Source: Halichondria panicea
Lineage: Eukaryota > Porifera > Demospongiae > Suberitida > Halichondriidae
Reading direction: 5' to 3'
Length of the DNA: 64,000 nucleotides
Assembly: GCF_963675165.1 (NCBI RefSeq)
Contig: NC_087380.1
Location: forward strand, 4,207,803-4,271,802
Shown here one piece after another: positions 31,939 through 45,139 of the stretch. Under the pieces are notes generated by a model. That model had not been told where the DNA came from, did no database searches, and saw nothing but the letters and a program-made list of their open reading frames with translations. A program made the translations under genes and the position numbers. The stretch's first letter is position 1. Each line of letters starts with the position of its first letter.

Positions 31939-34900
31939 ATGACTGACCAGGACAACACAGTATCAATGGAATCACCAGGTAGCAATCTTAATCCTCTACT
32001 GAGCTTCTTGTGCTTTTGCTATATAATATTATGGTACCCACTAACACAAACCATTTATAAACCACACACACAACTAGAAAATATAGCGGACAACGAGGAG
32101 TTTGAAATAATCAGTAACCCTGATCTTGAAGATCTAGAAGGCAAGAGAAAGCCTCGAGATGTTGGAAGAACTATAAGCGTGACCTCAGACGAGTTGCTTG
32201 GTGTTGTGAGAGTGAACGAGAGCCCGATGGATGATGACAGTCTTGAGTTCCACGACACGGCTGATGATCAACAGTTTGAAGTGTTGGAGAGTACAGGGGT
32301 AGTTAAAAGTGATTCCTCGGAGATGCAACCTCAAGAAGAGAATATTGAAGCTGAAGGTGTGTTCTTTTAAACAAAGTTTATGGGTTCTTTACCTTTATGA
32401 TTGGTAGACATGCTACATGTACGAGTCAATATATATTGGCACGATGCTTCACATTATAGCTTAGATAATGCTTTCATGTAGCATGTACAGTATAAGGAGC
32501 TACTACAAAACGTATGTTCATGGACTATGAATTTCCTCATACTCTTACCTGTGTTCATTGTAAGCCAGCCCGCTTCATGTTGGTCTACAGTGTGCATTCT
32601 ATCAACTTGTGTTGTTGGGGGATGTCTGGAGTCTAGTTATGTCTTTGCATAATAAATGTACCTGTCACTCACAAGGCGTGGTGAAAGCTTTCTTGTGGTT
32701 CTTCTGAAGCTAATGCCCCCTGGGGATTTTTTTGGCTGCATTACACTCATAAGCTCCACCATATCCTAGCTAATTAATTATCATAAATTATCAAATGTAC
32801 ACCTCTTTAATGTTTGTAGGGCATGCTTGGTGATCTACATGTACTAGTATGCTTACACCAGTGTGCACCAAAATCACACACAGGGTCCCCTAAGGATAGT
32901 GTCCCTTCTCTGTCAAGCAGTGCTGAAGAAGAGAAGTCTGGAGACAGTGAATCCACCAGCAGCAAAGACAAAGATCAAGGTTCTTAGATCAACTGTGTGG
33001 CCTAGCTATAATAATTTTCTGGTTAGGACTTACCCTAACTGTATTCCTGCAAGGTTTCTTTACACTTGGCACCAGAGGAGGTAGGACATGCATCATCTGC
33101 GCCACAGTAATTACAGATTTAGACAACTATTTGTGCATGAAAAGTGCAGATTTTCTAGGAGCCAAAACAGCAGCGATCTCACGGTATTATATGTGTACGG
33201 ATCGGCTCAATAGCTTGAAATTCATCAGCAAACATAGTGGTTTTCACTGTACATGGTTACATGTACTATGGAGAGCAGTCTAGGCAGGTTAGTTTCCGTC
33301 TTCCATAACAGTTAACAATATTAGAAAGTGATGTGAGCTTGCTAGAGAGCACAACAGTAGATCTACAACAGGCACCATACCTTAGTCTTTTACACAGTAC
33401 AGCCTCGGGTGTGTATCACTCCATGCAACAGTGACAGGAACGTTTGGAGTCCGCGCATTTCCTTACACTAATGAAAGGTTAAAGGTCAAGAGCCTAACGT
33501 AAACGTTGTATGTCACACATTCCATTGCCGTGTGGCTGATGATGCATGTCCCGCCTCCTCTGACTTGGGTCTGTGCACTTGGTCTCTCTATTAGCATGCC
33601 ATCCACACCTACATGCATGTAAACACAACCTAGCAATATTTATATAACAGATCAAGAGTCTCTGTAGCCTTGGTTGTATTAGTCATTACTCAGCCACCTC
33701 TTTATTACAGCCACTGATAGTACATGTATACCCAACACAATAAACAGGTTTCACTTTATCACTGTATTGCATGTTTACCTATTTTGCAGAAAGCAAAAGA
33801 AGCATTTCACCGATCCGCTTTGATGAAAGCCAAGGTACAAAGATACGCTGTTCTGCGCTTAATTTATAATGTGTTGTTCTATAGGCAATTTCGTGTGATG
33901 TTATTGTGCATGTAAGTATGACATCGTCTGTGATTGTTTGCTTCTGTTCAGGTGGGGAGGAGCCCAAGGATAGCAAGAATAGCAAGGATAAATCTAGTGG
34001 AAAATCATCAACGAGGGAAAAAAGCAAAGGTTTGTGATTTATGTGTGTATAGCTGTGTATGTTTAATATGTGCTTTATTGTATGTATTATACATAACGTG
34101 TAACATACAAATAGTTTGTGCTAATTGTTCACACTGCTAGTGAAGTGTCCCTTCTGACCACCCACCCCCACCCCCGCACACACAGACCACAGGCATTCGG
34201 GTCCTCACCGAATCACAGACAAGCTCTTCTCAAACACTCGCTACTTTATCATCAAGAGCAACAACTTTGACAACGTGGACATAGCCAAGGACAAGGTGTG
34301 TAGACTACATGTACTTTGTAATTAGTTCATATACATAACAGGGTACTTACCGTACCCTAGCCCGTATAATGTATGCATAATAATGATTGTGCATGTATTA
34401 GGTTCCCAGCCTTACATTATAGTTGTCTTGAGTAAACGCTTAGCACTACGACTATCCCTGCCACTTAGTCATAAACACTCGCTACTTTATCATCAAGAGC
34501 AACAACTTTGACAGCAGATAGCACGTACACTGTACATGTATCTGATACTTTTCTCGTTATTTGGCTTGGATCGCCAACCGACCATTTCCATAGCAGCCTG
34601 GGATACTTCCATGGCTACCAATCAAAGCAAACTCGCTATTTGTACATGTACATGTATATGGTATCAGGTTTTATTAGTGTACGTCACACATTCTTTACCA
34701 GTAGTATGCATTGCATCACCATGTCTACCTGGACTTGACTCTACTTTTCTCTGTTTGCAGAATGTCTGGTCCACTCCTGCGTACAATGAGAAGAGGCTGA
34801 ACAAAGCTTATAGGGTGAGTTGTTGTGTTGAGTGCATCAAATACAGACTGTGTAGCCCTTGACGCTCTTACATGTACATGTACTGTATACATGCGTGCCG

Positions 34901-36901
34901 TTCGTTCAAATGTAAAGGTTCTTGTCTGCTCTCTCTTAGGAATGTCGTAATGTCCTGCTTGTTTTTTCAGTTCGTGAAAGTGGTCGATTTCAAGGTATGT
35001 CATTCGATCCTCAAATTATTGTTTACCTATTATTGATCTGTTTGATATATTGCACATAGTTTGTAATAGCAATAAAGTAATCATAGCAAGATAGGTGATC
35101 AAGAAAATATGTATATACACACGCACTAAATTTTCACTGTGCTTTCATTTTCCCTCTTTTTTTTAAGTGCCATTAATGTATGTATGCATGTTGACAATGT
35201 ACATGTATTCCCCGGTCTTAAGGCATAGCTCGTCTGATCTCCGAGTCTCGTCATGATGGTCAGCGTATCCAGTGGGTCTTGCCACCTCACATATCACAAT
35301 CTCAGCTTGGAGGAGTCTTCAAACTAGACTGGCTACACAGGTACACTGTTGTACAAAGCAAAGTATAATACCAATGGTACAAAGTAAGGTATAATACAAC
35401 CAACGTGACTACACATGCAGGTTAACAACGGTACAAAGAAAGTTATAATACGACCAGTATAGTGCTACATTAAATTGTCATTGTTTATCAGTTCTGCATA
35501 CCAGATAAAAAGGGTTTGGTTGTTTGTTCGTCCTAGAAAGGATGATCAGGTTGTGTGCCTGGCATCCACTGTGTGAACACTGGGCATTGAATAGTCACTT
35601 TTGAATTGCATTCCTTAGTTCCCATGGGTGCACATGCATATATTTTGTTTGTATATGTAGTATAGCTGTTGCTATTTTTAGCTAGCTGCAATTACAAACA
35701 CGCATGGGCATGTGCATGCACACAAACATATGATTGTATTTTGCATTCATGAATATCCACCACAGAGGAGAGCTAGACTTCTCTGCCTGTATGGACCTCA
35801 AGAACCCCTGGAATGAGAACAAACCTGTCAAAATCAGTAGAGATGGGCAGGTACAGGGTACTAGTAATTTAAAACACCCCTCATGCATATTCACTTCCTG
35901 TGTTTTAAGTGGCACTGTAAATACGCCTTTTGTAAAATTATTGTTACTCAAAGCTTCCTACTGTGTAGCTAATGACTAGTAATTCATGATTATCTCAATT
36001 AGACACGCCTTTAGAATTGCCCTTTGCTACACATACTTCAACCATGTAAGAGGTAAAAAAAAAATGGCTGTTTACAATGTGTCGATAATTGAGTTCTTTA
36101 TTTCCTTCGTGTATGCTGTAGGAGGTGGAGCCTGGCGTTGGAGAGAAGCTCTGTCAACTCTGGGCAAAGATAGCCTCCGATGATGACATCCTTACAGACC
36201 CTTCTGTTCGCCGTGACAACCAAGATCAGAGAACCAGTGGTAGAAATTACGGTGGTCATTCTGGAAGCCATGATTTCCATCCACGGCACACCCCAATGCC
36301 CTACCATCCTCATCCGATGTTCAACCCGTACGGCTACGCTCATATGAGTGCAGCATTTTATCGACCAATGACTGGAGATGCTAGGAATCAAATTGGTCAC
36401 CCTGCAATGATGCACCCTCCAAGGTTAGGACTTCATCATGGTGGTCCATTCCGACCGTCCAGACCTTGGTGGACTACACCCCCTCCACACCATGCACAAC
36501 CACACTACGTGCACAACAACAACAAGCCATTTCCTCCCGAGTTCAAGCCCTCACAACCCCCACCCTCAACCAGTGCTCCGCCAACAACTACCAGCTCTAA
36601 CAGCTCACCTCCGACAAACTCTCCGATCACCAGTGCTCGATCCAAGAATGCCTACTCGGCACAGAGAGCTAGAAAACAACAGCAGTTGAAACAAAAGCAA
36701 CAAGAAGCCGTCTCTACTAGTGCGAGCAAATCTGCCCCTCATTCAAGAGCTATTGAGATCAAAGCACCACCGGACAATTCTGGAAAGTCTTCTCCGGCTA
36801 AGAAAGATATCGAAAGTGGTGCACATAAAAAAACTGAAAACAAAGGGGCTAAGAAAAATGAAAGCTCTGTTGATACTCCCTCTACGAGCTCTTCGACTTG
36901 A
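31939..36901 (+). CDS. YTHDC1: YTH domain m6A reader, YTHDC1-like
   Basis: Nuclear reader of N6-methyladenosine in RNA, linked to splicing and export. Eleven exons match in phase: 31939-31978, 32078-32356, 32884-32979, 33790-33834, 33952-34029, 34186-34295, 34761-34814, 34940-34994, 35223-35340, 35766-35850, 36122-36901, giving 579 residues (human about 727). The N terminus is acidic and Ser/Lys-rich. The YTH domain spans about residues 193-335: [65 protein letters not shown] and [17 protein letters not shown]. Trp219 and Trp270 correspond to aromatic-cage tryptophans. The tail is rich in Pro, His and Tyr, then Lys/Ser, as in YTHDC1 rather than cytoplasmic YTHDF proteins, whose YTH domain is C-terminal. 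The exon 3 donor (GTTCTT) is weak. Confidence 0.92.
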
Positions 36902-37721
36902 GTGGGTGTTTGATCGATTTGGTGTGGAGGGGGAAGATCCTGGTTTTGGTGTTTTGTTCAAAGTATTGTGGTGGTTCTCCGTAATATAAAGCTACAGTTA
37001 TGGACTTAGTGTAGAAGATACGTAAAAAGAACTTTGTTCCATTGTAGACATGGATTAAAAATTGTTGTGAACTAGTAGTGGGTATTAATTGGAACTTTCT
37101 AGTAGTGTATCGTTGCACTGGACACTGCTTCTGTCTTCTATTGTCATACACATAGGACTACATGTATGGACACCTTATCTTACTTAAGGACTTTTGGTAG
37201 CCTCTATGCGGGAAATGGACTCCATTTAGGAATGAACTCTATTGTATGTTTAGAAAGTGAACTTTATTTCCCTATAACTGGTATATGTATGTTACGGTAC
37301 CAAAACACCTTGGATTGTCACCCTTAGACAAGCCTTGATAGGCTTGCGAGGGTCTAACTCACACACCTTTATTTTTCATTGTCATTAACTCACAAAAATC
37401 TGTTTTATATGTTCTGAACTGGAGCAAAACACATGCTTAAAATTAGTTCGATTCCAATTATTTTCTTAACAATTCGTTTTCAATTTCATATCCTCTTGTA
37501 CTATGCACTGTATTTTTATTGATTAAACAATTGTTGTCATCTCTTGTTAGGCCAATTTCTTATGAATTGTACAGTATAATTATATAGTTGTATATTTATT
37601 CGAGGACTCTTCATATTGTATTTGGGAAGCGTTTTAGGTTGTTAGCTAACTACTATCTCGACTAAGTCCATAATAATTATTATGTGTTTATAATGTCTTG
37701 TTTTCTCATCACCTCTTATAG
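36902..37721. other. YTHDC1 3' UTR and upstream region of the RS-rich gene
   Basis: AT-rich, with no coding potential recognised. A first exon ending in phase 2 for the RS-rich gene should lie here or upstream but could not be identified. No clear ATG-plus-donor combination was seen. Confidence 0.5.
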
Positions 37722-38851
37722 CAAGCATCAGCTAGAAGCAGAAGCTCTGTTGGACTCAAAGAAAAGAAAAGTGGAATATCGCAAGTCCTCAAGTAGTACC
37801 CGCAGTAGTAAGTCCGAATATGTATTCACATTTTATGTGTTTGCTTATCTTTCTGCCTTTTATTCCACTAGGCGAGCGACGTGTGGAGTCGCATCACTCC
37901 CGTCATGAGTCTCGACGCTCTGGAGAGAAGGGTAGGAAGGTCGAGAAGAGGTCACAACGCAAGAAAGAGAAGCACTCCCGGAGGAGGTGAGTGGACAATT
38001 GTGCATGTAAATCATGTCGTGTTTATAATTATGTGCATGCATGTATTATGTATTATCTCTTTGAGGCTGAACTATGATAAATTATTATGCCAAGAGTGCA
38101 GCGTTTAGGACCTTTCGGTATGTGCACAGTAATATTATGTATGTGTACCTAGCTGTTATTGGGTGGTTATAATTGAATGGCCCTATACCTTGGCACTGTA
38201 TATAGTTTGTGACGTGCATTGTATACAGTGTGCATGTTTGTTTACATGTACTAACGTGTGTACATGTACGTGCACTGAGTTGATGTCTCCATTGCTTCAG
38301 GTCACGGACTAGGTCACAGTCCCGTAGCTCTGACTCTTCCTTTGAGGATGACTATGGTGTTAAGAAAGAAACTCTACTTCATGGCTCGTATGCTGACTAC
38401 GTCAAAGAGTACAAGTCTCGCTCTGGAGGGGGAGGAGAGCCAAGCTCTAGTGGGCGTGGTCAGGGAGAGTCTAGTGCCGGGAATTCGATGCCGTCAGTTG
38501 CCCAGATTGCATCAGCCTACCAAAAAGCACTCTCTGACGTGGCAACTGCCCTTCAACAGCAGCAAGGAAGTGCTAGCAGCAAGGTATGTATCTTATTGTG
38601 TATAAGTTGCAGTTGAGGCCTTGATTGCACAGAACGCCTGTTAATTATTGCAACAGCGACATAGTACTTGATACATTTCACTGATGAATGCAATCCAATA
38701 GATGCTGTTGTCTGTTTACATGTAGCTACCACTAAATTTTATTGGTGATACATACACGCTCGCATTAATTAATGGCGCTTGTATGGTGTTACAGATGGAC
38801 CCAAAAATGTATGCAAAGAAAGTGGAGGAATTTCTCTCCAAGAAATCATGA
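37722..38851 (+). CDS. Arg/Ser-rich (SR-like) nuclear protein, 5' end not located
   Basis: Four exons match in phase: 37722-37807, 37872-37986, 38301-38583, 38795-38851, encoding about 180 residues. The first part is Lys/Arg/Ser-rich (KKRKVEYRKSSSSTRS, RRSGEKGRKVEKRSQRKKEK, RSRTRSQSRSSDSSFEDDYG). An acidic-aromatic patch follows (HGSYADYVKEYKSR), then a Gly/Ser linker and a helical, Gln-rich segment (MPSVAQIASAYQKALSDVAT). The last exon encodes MDPKMYAKKVEEFLSKKS. RS repeats suggest a splicing-related nuclear protein. The family is not recognised. The first exon begins one base into a codon, so an upstream exon must exist; whether it belongs to an alternative YTHDC1 transcript is open. Confidence 0.7.
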
Positions 38852-39933
38852 ACTGATTCAAGAACCTACAAGTAGTGTAACTTCTGTATGTGCACCTTGA
38901 TTGAATGGTTTAATTGACCTTATTATATAAATCATTTATTGTGTGTATTTCTGTTTGCTAGCTGCTCTCTACTGTTCTCTGGAGTTCATACATGTAATAA
39001 AATTAATTTTGCCATTAAAGTTACAGCCGCGCAAAAATAATTTGGAGCATGGGATTGTAGTCCTAATGCTGGATGTAATTATATTATGGTATTTTGTCAC
39101 GACGATTTTCTATTTAGCATTTCAGATTTACTGCTGAACGGCAAATCATGGTGATAACAATTTCCAGATGACATGACTGTGCTTAACACTGTCTTTGGGA
39201 ACATGATCATAAAACTCCAACACTCAGACAATAATTTACCGTTTTAATTTTAGGCTTATAATTATAGCTTGTGGATAATCATTATAGATTGTATATAACT
39301 CGCGTCGAGAACAGTTGACCCAGCGGCACAAGCGAGGGGGTTTCCCCCATACATGTTGGCTATATCTGAAATAGATATTGTTATTTTTGTGGGCAAGCTG
39401 ACCTCCATGAAAACGTAGGCGTTGTTTACCAAAACACAAGCGATGCAGTGCAGGCAGGCATGCAGTTGATTTTTACTCAAAAAAATCACCGTTTCTGAAT
39501 TGACATTTTATATATAGACAAACCCGGAGCCCCTATAATTATTATAGCTATTGGCGCATGCATGGGCATAATGAAGCAACGATAATTATCAGCTATAATT
39601 AACCTTCATAAAAGAGTTCATGAGCCACAAAACTTAAGTGTCATTGGGTAGCTCAAACCCTTGATGGGACTCCATGCATGAAGAGCTATAGGGCAAAGCT
39701 CTAATCTGTATTTTACTGGAAATAATATTCTACAAGTACAGCTAGTAGCTATAGATACATGTTAGTATAATTATGTACACAATGATACATATCATGCGGT
39801 GACACCTTCAAGGTAATATAACTTTCCTTGCTATAATTATAACAATTTTTATTACATAATTATTATAATACAACTTTTTAATTATGTACAGGGCTTGCAT
39901 CGATCCATAATTATAGTTCAAAATCCAGACTAG
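38852..39933. other. Intergenic, no gene seen
   Basis: Lies between the convergent RS-rich gene and thioredoxin gene 1. Contains a fragment of the dispersed element with the TTGTGGGCAAGCTGACC and GCGATGCAGTGCAGG blocks (about 39380-39470), also seen near 10690 and 58240. Confidence 0.6.
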
Positions 39934-42900
39934 CTACTTCAATTCGTTTATCTTTTCTCTCAATTTGGCCTCATTGGCTCCTGTCACAGATCCAATCTGT
40001 AGGAGAATAATTACAAATAATCGCTAATCATTTCGTCACTCAAGTCGACATGACATAGTATGGCCACACAAAACGATATAATCTGTGTGCATGTGTCACC
40101 TAAGAGATCAAATTGGTAATCATGCACCTTAAAGTGTAATATCTGCATCTCTACAACATGCAGTTACATGTACACATGTACCTACCTACCTTTTCGCTGT
40201 TCTTGTAGAAATTGAAAGTGGGCATAGCTGAAATTCCTACGTGTTCAGCAGTCTCCTGAATTGAATAGAGCATAATTAATAATTATTATAGTGCACACAA
40301 GTAATTACTGAAGGAGTGTACCGTATATACATGTAGCGCTTTTTTTTTGAGGAGCTAAAATTTCGCGGATTGACCTTGAACCTCTAACATTGGAATCATC
40401 GTTTACTTCCGGTATTGAACTCTATCCTCGAAAATAAATGTTTGGTTTGCCTCACTCCTTGCAGAGCTAACTAGTAAATAGAATAGCTTGCATGCTATGC
40501 ACAACTTTGAAGAGACATGGACATCAATTTAGGTAAGCAAAAGTAGCCATAACTCGACCAAAATCCGCTAAAAGCCTATAGAAGCTCTTACCTGTACTTC
40601 AATTGTAGCTGAGCAGGTATAGAAGTGGTGATACACACACAAACACTACCGTGTACCCCGCTGCGCATTCACACACAACGAAGTCAGTCTCAAAACAAAG
40701 TTCTACATTTAAGTACAGTGGAACCTCAATTAACGACCACCTCCAAAGAGCAACCACACGCTACATGTATATAACGGCCAAGTGCTCAGGTCTGGATTGA
40801 AACTTCAATGTAAAGAAACCTCTCAGGAGCGACCACTCCGTATAATGAGCAGCTTTCTAGTCCCCTAATCAGCTTTAGCAATGGAAAATAACATCCCAGA
40901 ACAGACAGCCACACTCAGAATTAGGAAAGTGCATGCAAATACATAATAACAAGGTGGGATACTTAAACTTCAACGTACATCATTGTCATCCACATCCACT
41001 TTGTAGAACTTCACATCAGTGAATTCAAGACTCATAGCCTGCAAGAATGGAAGTAAGCATGTTGTTGCGCCTACAGTTAAAGTGGCAATCCCTTGTAGGC
41101 AATATATAAAATACTCTATATGATGTAGAGTTCATCATATCAAAAAACCTCTGGATTTTACTACAGGGAATGGTCGAGGGCTGTCATGGAACAGTGGGGA
41201 TAGGAAAACAATATGCCTCACAGACTACCCTTAGGGCACCTCTGATTTCTTAGACACTAGTCACATAAGGATCAAGGTATTAATACAAGGTATTAATACA
41301 TGTACTTCCTGAATTCTAACGAATACTGTAATACAGGGTTTAAAATGTAAACGAAGACTTACAAACATGCTTAATTGCATGCAAATCATAATAATTAGAA
41401 ATGCGATCAGGCTTGTACAGTGTAATTCGCAATTAAATACGTATTCGAAACTAAGTTAGACAATGTTTAGGAGGTATGTAATATAGAAGCCGAAGGGACT
41501 GCTGACCTACCCTCAGGATCCTAAATCAAATGAAGCTAGTAGTGGGGTGCAAAACCCCAGGGACGCCTTCCATGTGAATAATAAGGCTATAAACCCCACG
41601 TGATGTTTTAATTAATGACCTTTTGTACAGGCTGTACTAGTATCTCGAGTGCAGGGAGCAAGGATATTACCTAGTCCCGAACTTTTGATATATGCCACCT
41701 AAACCAGTGGCGTAGCCAGGATTTTGGGAAGGGCAGGGCTCAAATCCGTTGAGCATAGGCACTGAATTTCATTGGAGTTGATGGAGCACAAAAGGTGGGG
41801 GGGGGGGCTCTAGCCCTGTCAGCCCCCCTCTGCCTACGCCACTATAAACATGGATGACTAACAATTACCGGTATTAGAAAAATCTTATTTTGCAATCTTG
41901 ATCTTTGCACTATAATTATTAACAGTTTTCCTGCTGACTATATAATACCACCTACATCTACCCTGCAGCAAACCGTTCAAATTTATACCCTAGCAGCAGA
42001 AGGCAAATATTACAGTCTCAAAGAATGGACAATAACTCAAACTCGACCGGGGGCGCCTGGGGATAATTCATTTCTGTTGTGATTTCAAAGCAGATGATGT
42101 CCCCATGTAATGTTTTAATTTGACCGGGTCGTACTTTCTCTGTACATACCTCAAACTAAGTACTAGTACATCCTATACAGTGGCGTAGGAAGTGGGGTGG
42201 CTCCAGGGGCTGGAGCCCCCCCTTGTTGGAGAGCAATGTTTAGCTTGAACTGTTGAGCTAGCTATTAAACTGTAATTACGTGATTATTTCAATGATGGGC
42301 TAGATTTCAAAAGTCTAAAGTGCAAAGTGATCTAGATCTACCACAGAGATAACGCAGAGATTTTTGCGAAGTTGGTGGCCAGAATACTATGAGCCCCCCT
42401 TGCAAAAAATCTTCCTACGCCACTGCTATACGTGCATTGTACATACCTCCAACTAAGTACTAGTACATCCTATACGTGCATTGTACATACATGTACCTCA
42501 AACTAAGTACTAGTACATCCTATGCATTGTACATACCTCAAACTTGGGGCCGATAACTTTGCAGGGTCCACACCATGCAGCAGTGAAGTCTATTACCACC
42601 AACTTGTTACCAGCGTCTTTTAGAGCCTGATCATACTCATTCTGCAGATACACATACCGTACTTGCTGTAATTACAGGGCCAAAAAACCCTATACGTAGT
42701 TACATGTATGTATTTCACAATGGCGCATCTTTTTAGCACCTAAAAATCCTAAAAATTGCATTCAGTCCAAGCTAGCGCTTACATGAGCTACATGTAGTCG
42801 TAGTGTAGAGTGCAATCTCACAGGGATCTTGACGGTTCTCAATTTTTGGTATCTGTATTGTACAGCTGCATATAGACGTACCGGTAACACATGCAGTACG

Positions 42901-44446
42901 GCTATACATCAAATCATAGATTGAAGAGTTAGAGAGATTGGCAACGGAGTGGTGTACGTGATGCTTTTACATTGAATCTGCAATAGAGCCTCAAGAAATT
43001 ATCCGCGCTATGCCCTATGAACGAGGCTATTAAGCAAATTTTTGCCGGGTAACTACACAAAAATAAGAAAGTTGTGTTTCCTCGAGACGTCATCTCTTAC
43101 AGCAATTTATAACACGTCTAGTCAGTGAACCACGTACTTGCTAATGACTGACCACACCCAGTAAAAAGAGACAAGTTATAAGTCCCAAGGCTGTTTTAGA
43201 GCTAATGGATCGTGTAAATTGTAAGCGTGCTGGTTATAACTAATACAATAGGTATAGACCTTGAAATACTAGAGCACTAAAGTGCAAACCCTCGGCTGGT
43301 GACATGATTATAAAGAAACCAGAAGACTGATATAATGCAGTGCATATAGTGATGTTGTTATCATCATCATGCATGACTTGCACAGCAACTCAGGAGCAAT
43401 AAAACTAAACCAGACTGGAGGCATGCTGAAACATTTGAGAACAGGTATTTAGATATATGCACTGTGGATTAGGATCACAGCAAAGAAGCCTGGAGTCTCA
43501 GAGAAGTATGGCTCCAGGTCCTGCATGGATCCCAGTCAGCTAAAGCAAGCTTTCTACTTTAGTGACCCTGTTCCATTGTTTCTGGACCTGGTACAGGATC
43601 ACTTCAGTTATAAGTAACACATGTGCAAGTTCTGTTCAAGCTACATTTTGCTCACTTTTATTAGACAACGAAGCTTTAACACCGAAAGCTGCCACTATTA
43701 GAAGTACTGACTTGTTGTGTGGAGGCTACCCATGCTGTAAACGCAGTGCTAGAGCATCCAGGTAAGCAGACCCAGTCACAAGCTTCTTAGCTTTTGCTCG
43801 TTTTTATTTGACAACGAAGGTTTAACATCAAATTCTGCCACTATTAAAATTAATAACTTGTTGTATGAAGGCTATTCATGCTGTAAACGCAGTGCTGTGG
43901 CATCCAGGTGAGTAGATTCACCTGTCACAAACAAACCAAACAACTACTATAACCCGTGGCCGCCCACGCGCCTCGGGTTAATAAGTGAGTTGCACGGACT
44001 GAGCACAGTTACTTGTAGTTTATTATGCACTGTGTGTAGAAATAGGTATTGTTGTGATGGCCTCAACAAAACCGCAGCATAGCACAGATGTTACTCGAGG
44101 ATACCTTTGTTTCCAACACTACGGTACACCCACGCATTATGGTAGTTAGTGGTTTTGGTTTTTCTACAATGGGACAACTCATGAGTCTCAACACGGCCAG
44201 TACCGCAGCATTTTTCTAGCTGCCTCGGGTGAAAAGGGGGTGTTTCCAGACCAGGTTGGCTTTTCTTACTCAAATTATGCTCAATGACAGACTAGACTAG
44301 ACGTAGACTCACATGGACACTTCAATATAATTTGCTTGAATTTCAATAATTATGGTAGTGGGGCTGTAATAATTTTCCAAAAGATAGGCAGCTAGGCCAA
44401 GATCATGGTGTGCAATTTTTACCTTTGTTTTGAGGTATTCTGGCAT
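39934..44446 (-). CDS. Thioredoxin 1 (active site WCGPC)
   Basis: Classical 105-residue thioredoxin that reduces protein disulfides, including those of ribonucleotide reductase and peroxiredoxins. Exons: 44446-44423, 42641-42537, 41038-40979, 40255-40190, 39996-39934 (24, 105, 60, 66 and 63 coding bases). Motifs: MPEYLKTK start, [15 protein letters not shown] with the canonical WCGPC centre, KVDVDDND, the cis-Pro loop AMPTFNFYK, and the C-terminal [15 protein letters not shown]. The reading frame continues open upstream of the Met through the rest of exon 1 (to 44541), allowing an N-terminally extended form with a 5' exon at 45877-45964. Exon lengths are identical to the paralogue at 49293-51085. 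Introns hold many repeats. Confidence 0.93.
41705..41844. mobile_element. 140-bp MITE, CAGTGGCGTAG ends, 5-bp target duplication
   Basis: Begins CAGTGGCGTAGCCAGG and ends CTGCCTACGCCACTA; flanked by TAAAC at 41700-41704 and 41845-41849. Same family as 42178-42425. In a thioredoxin 1 intron. Confidence 0.75.
42141..42540 (-). repeat. Tandem copies of a thioredoxin 1 splice-donor segment
   Basis: The sequence around the exon 2 donor (minus strand TTTGAG/GTATGTACAATG) recurs downstream in the intron as units containing TAGTTTGAGGTA(CATGTA)TGTACAATGC and GGATGTACTAGTACTTAG. Copies are visible near 42141, 42446, 42492 and at the true donor (42537). The first unit is split from the rest by the MITE at 42178-42425. 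Several units keep a donor-like GAGGTATGT. Confidence 0.7.
42178..42425. mobile_element. 248-bp MITE, CAGTGGCGTAGGAAG inverted ends, CTATA target duplication
   Basis: The left end CAGTGGCGTAGGAAG and the right end CTTCCTACGCCACTG are perfectly inverted. CTATA flanks both sides (42173-42177 and 42426-42430). It is inserted in the tandem donor-repeat array of thioredoxin 1 intron 2. Confidence 0.85.
43268..43980 (+). repeat. 0.7-kb direct repeat, copy 1
   Basis: Starts ACTAGAGCACTAAAGTGCAA and ends in the CGTGGCCGCCCACGCGCCTC block. Near-identical to 46463-47239 over its length. An apparent short open frame (43562-43765) is shared by both copies but shows no recognisable domain. Lies in thioredoxin 1 intron 1. 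Confidence 0.85.
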
Positions 44447-45139
44447 CTTGACTGTTGAAGAAACACTTCTTGGAATTGGAGATCCAGACTCTATTCGCAA
44501 CCCTGCAGTCAAGTCGCCAGTGTACCGGATGTCCACGTAGCCTGCACAAGTTTATCTGCCGTGGGAATACAATTATTTCTACATATAGTATACAACATTT
44601 TACGGGGATTTACGGAGTGTTTACTACCTGCTTGCACAAAAGTTACAAAAGTTGCAAAACTGCTGCTGCAAACTGTACATGATCAGCAAATATCTGGTGT
44701 CAGCTGTAGCCAGCCATGTGGGGTTATCAGTTAACCAATGTGTGGTTGAAGTTAAGATAACAGTGTTCATTCCAAGTCTCTCTTTGGCTTGGGGCCATTT
44801 TTGTCTTAAGCACTTCACACATACTTAGGTGTTTTTGACATGTAAATGTTCAGTACTACAGGTGTAACAAATTTTGTTTTGTGCCCAACGCTCCTTTTTA
44901 CAGTTATCCTTGGAATAAAATCTAAAAAAATTCAAAATGACAAGATAACTGCTAAGATCTTTAGTCATAATAATTGTCTTCAACACGTCAAATTTTACTG
45001 TACATACAATTATGATTCATAAATAACATTTTACAGGTGTATAATATTGTCTTCTTTTCTCTTTTCTCTTTCTTGGTGAATAACTGCAATTGGGGAGAGA
45101 AACAGCAGTGTAAATTATAATTATATACTCTTCACAGAC

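Noticed and set aside
43562-43765. 67-residue frame, repeated at 46764-47015
   Set aside because: It lies inside both copies of the dispersed 0.7-kb repeat, has no recognisable domain, and similar blocks occur in other orientations elsewhere.
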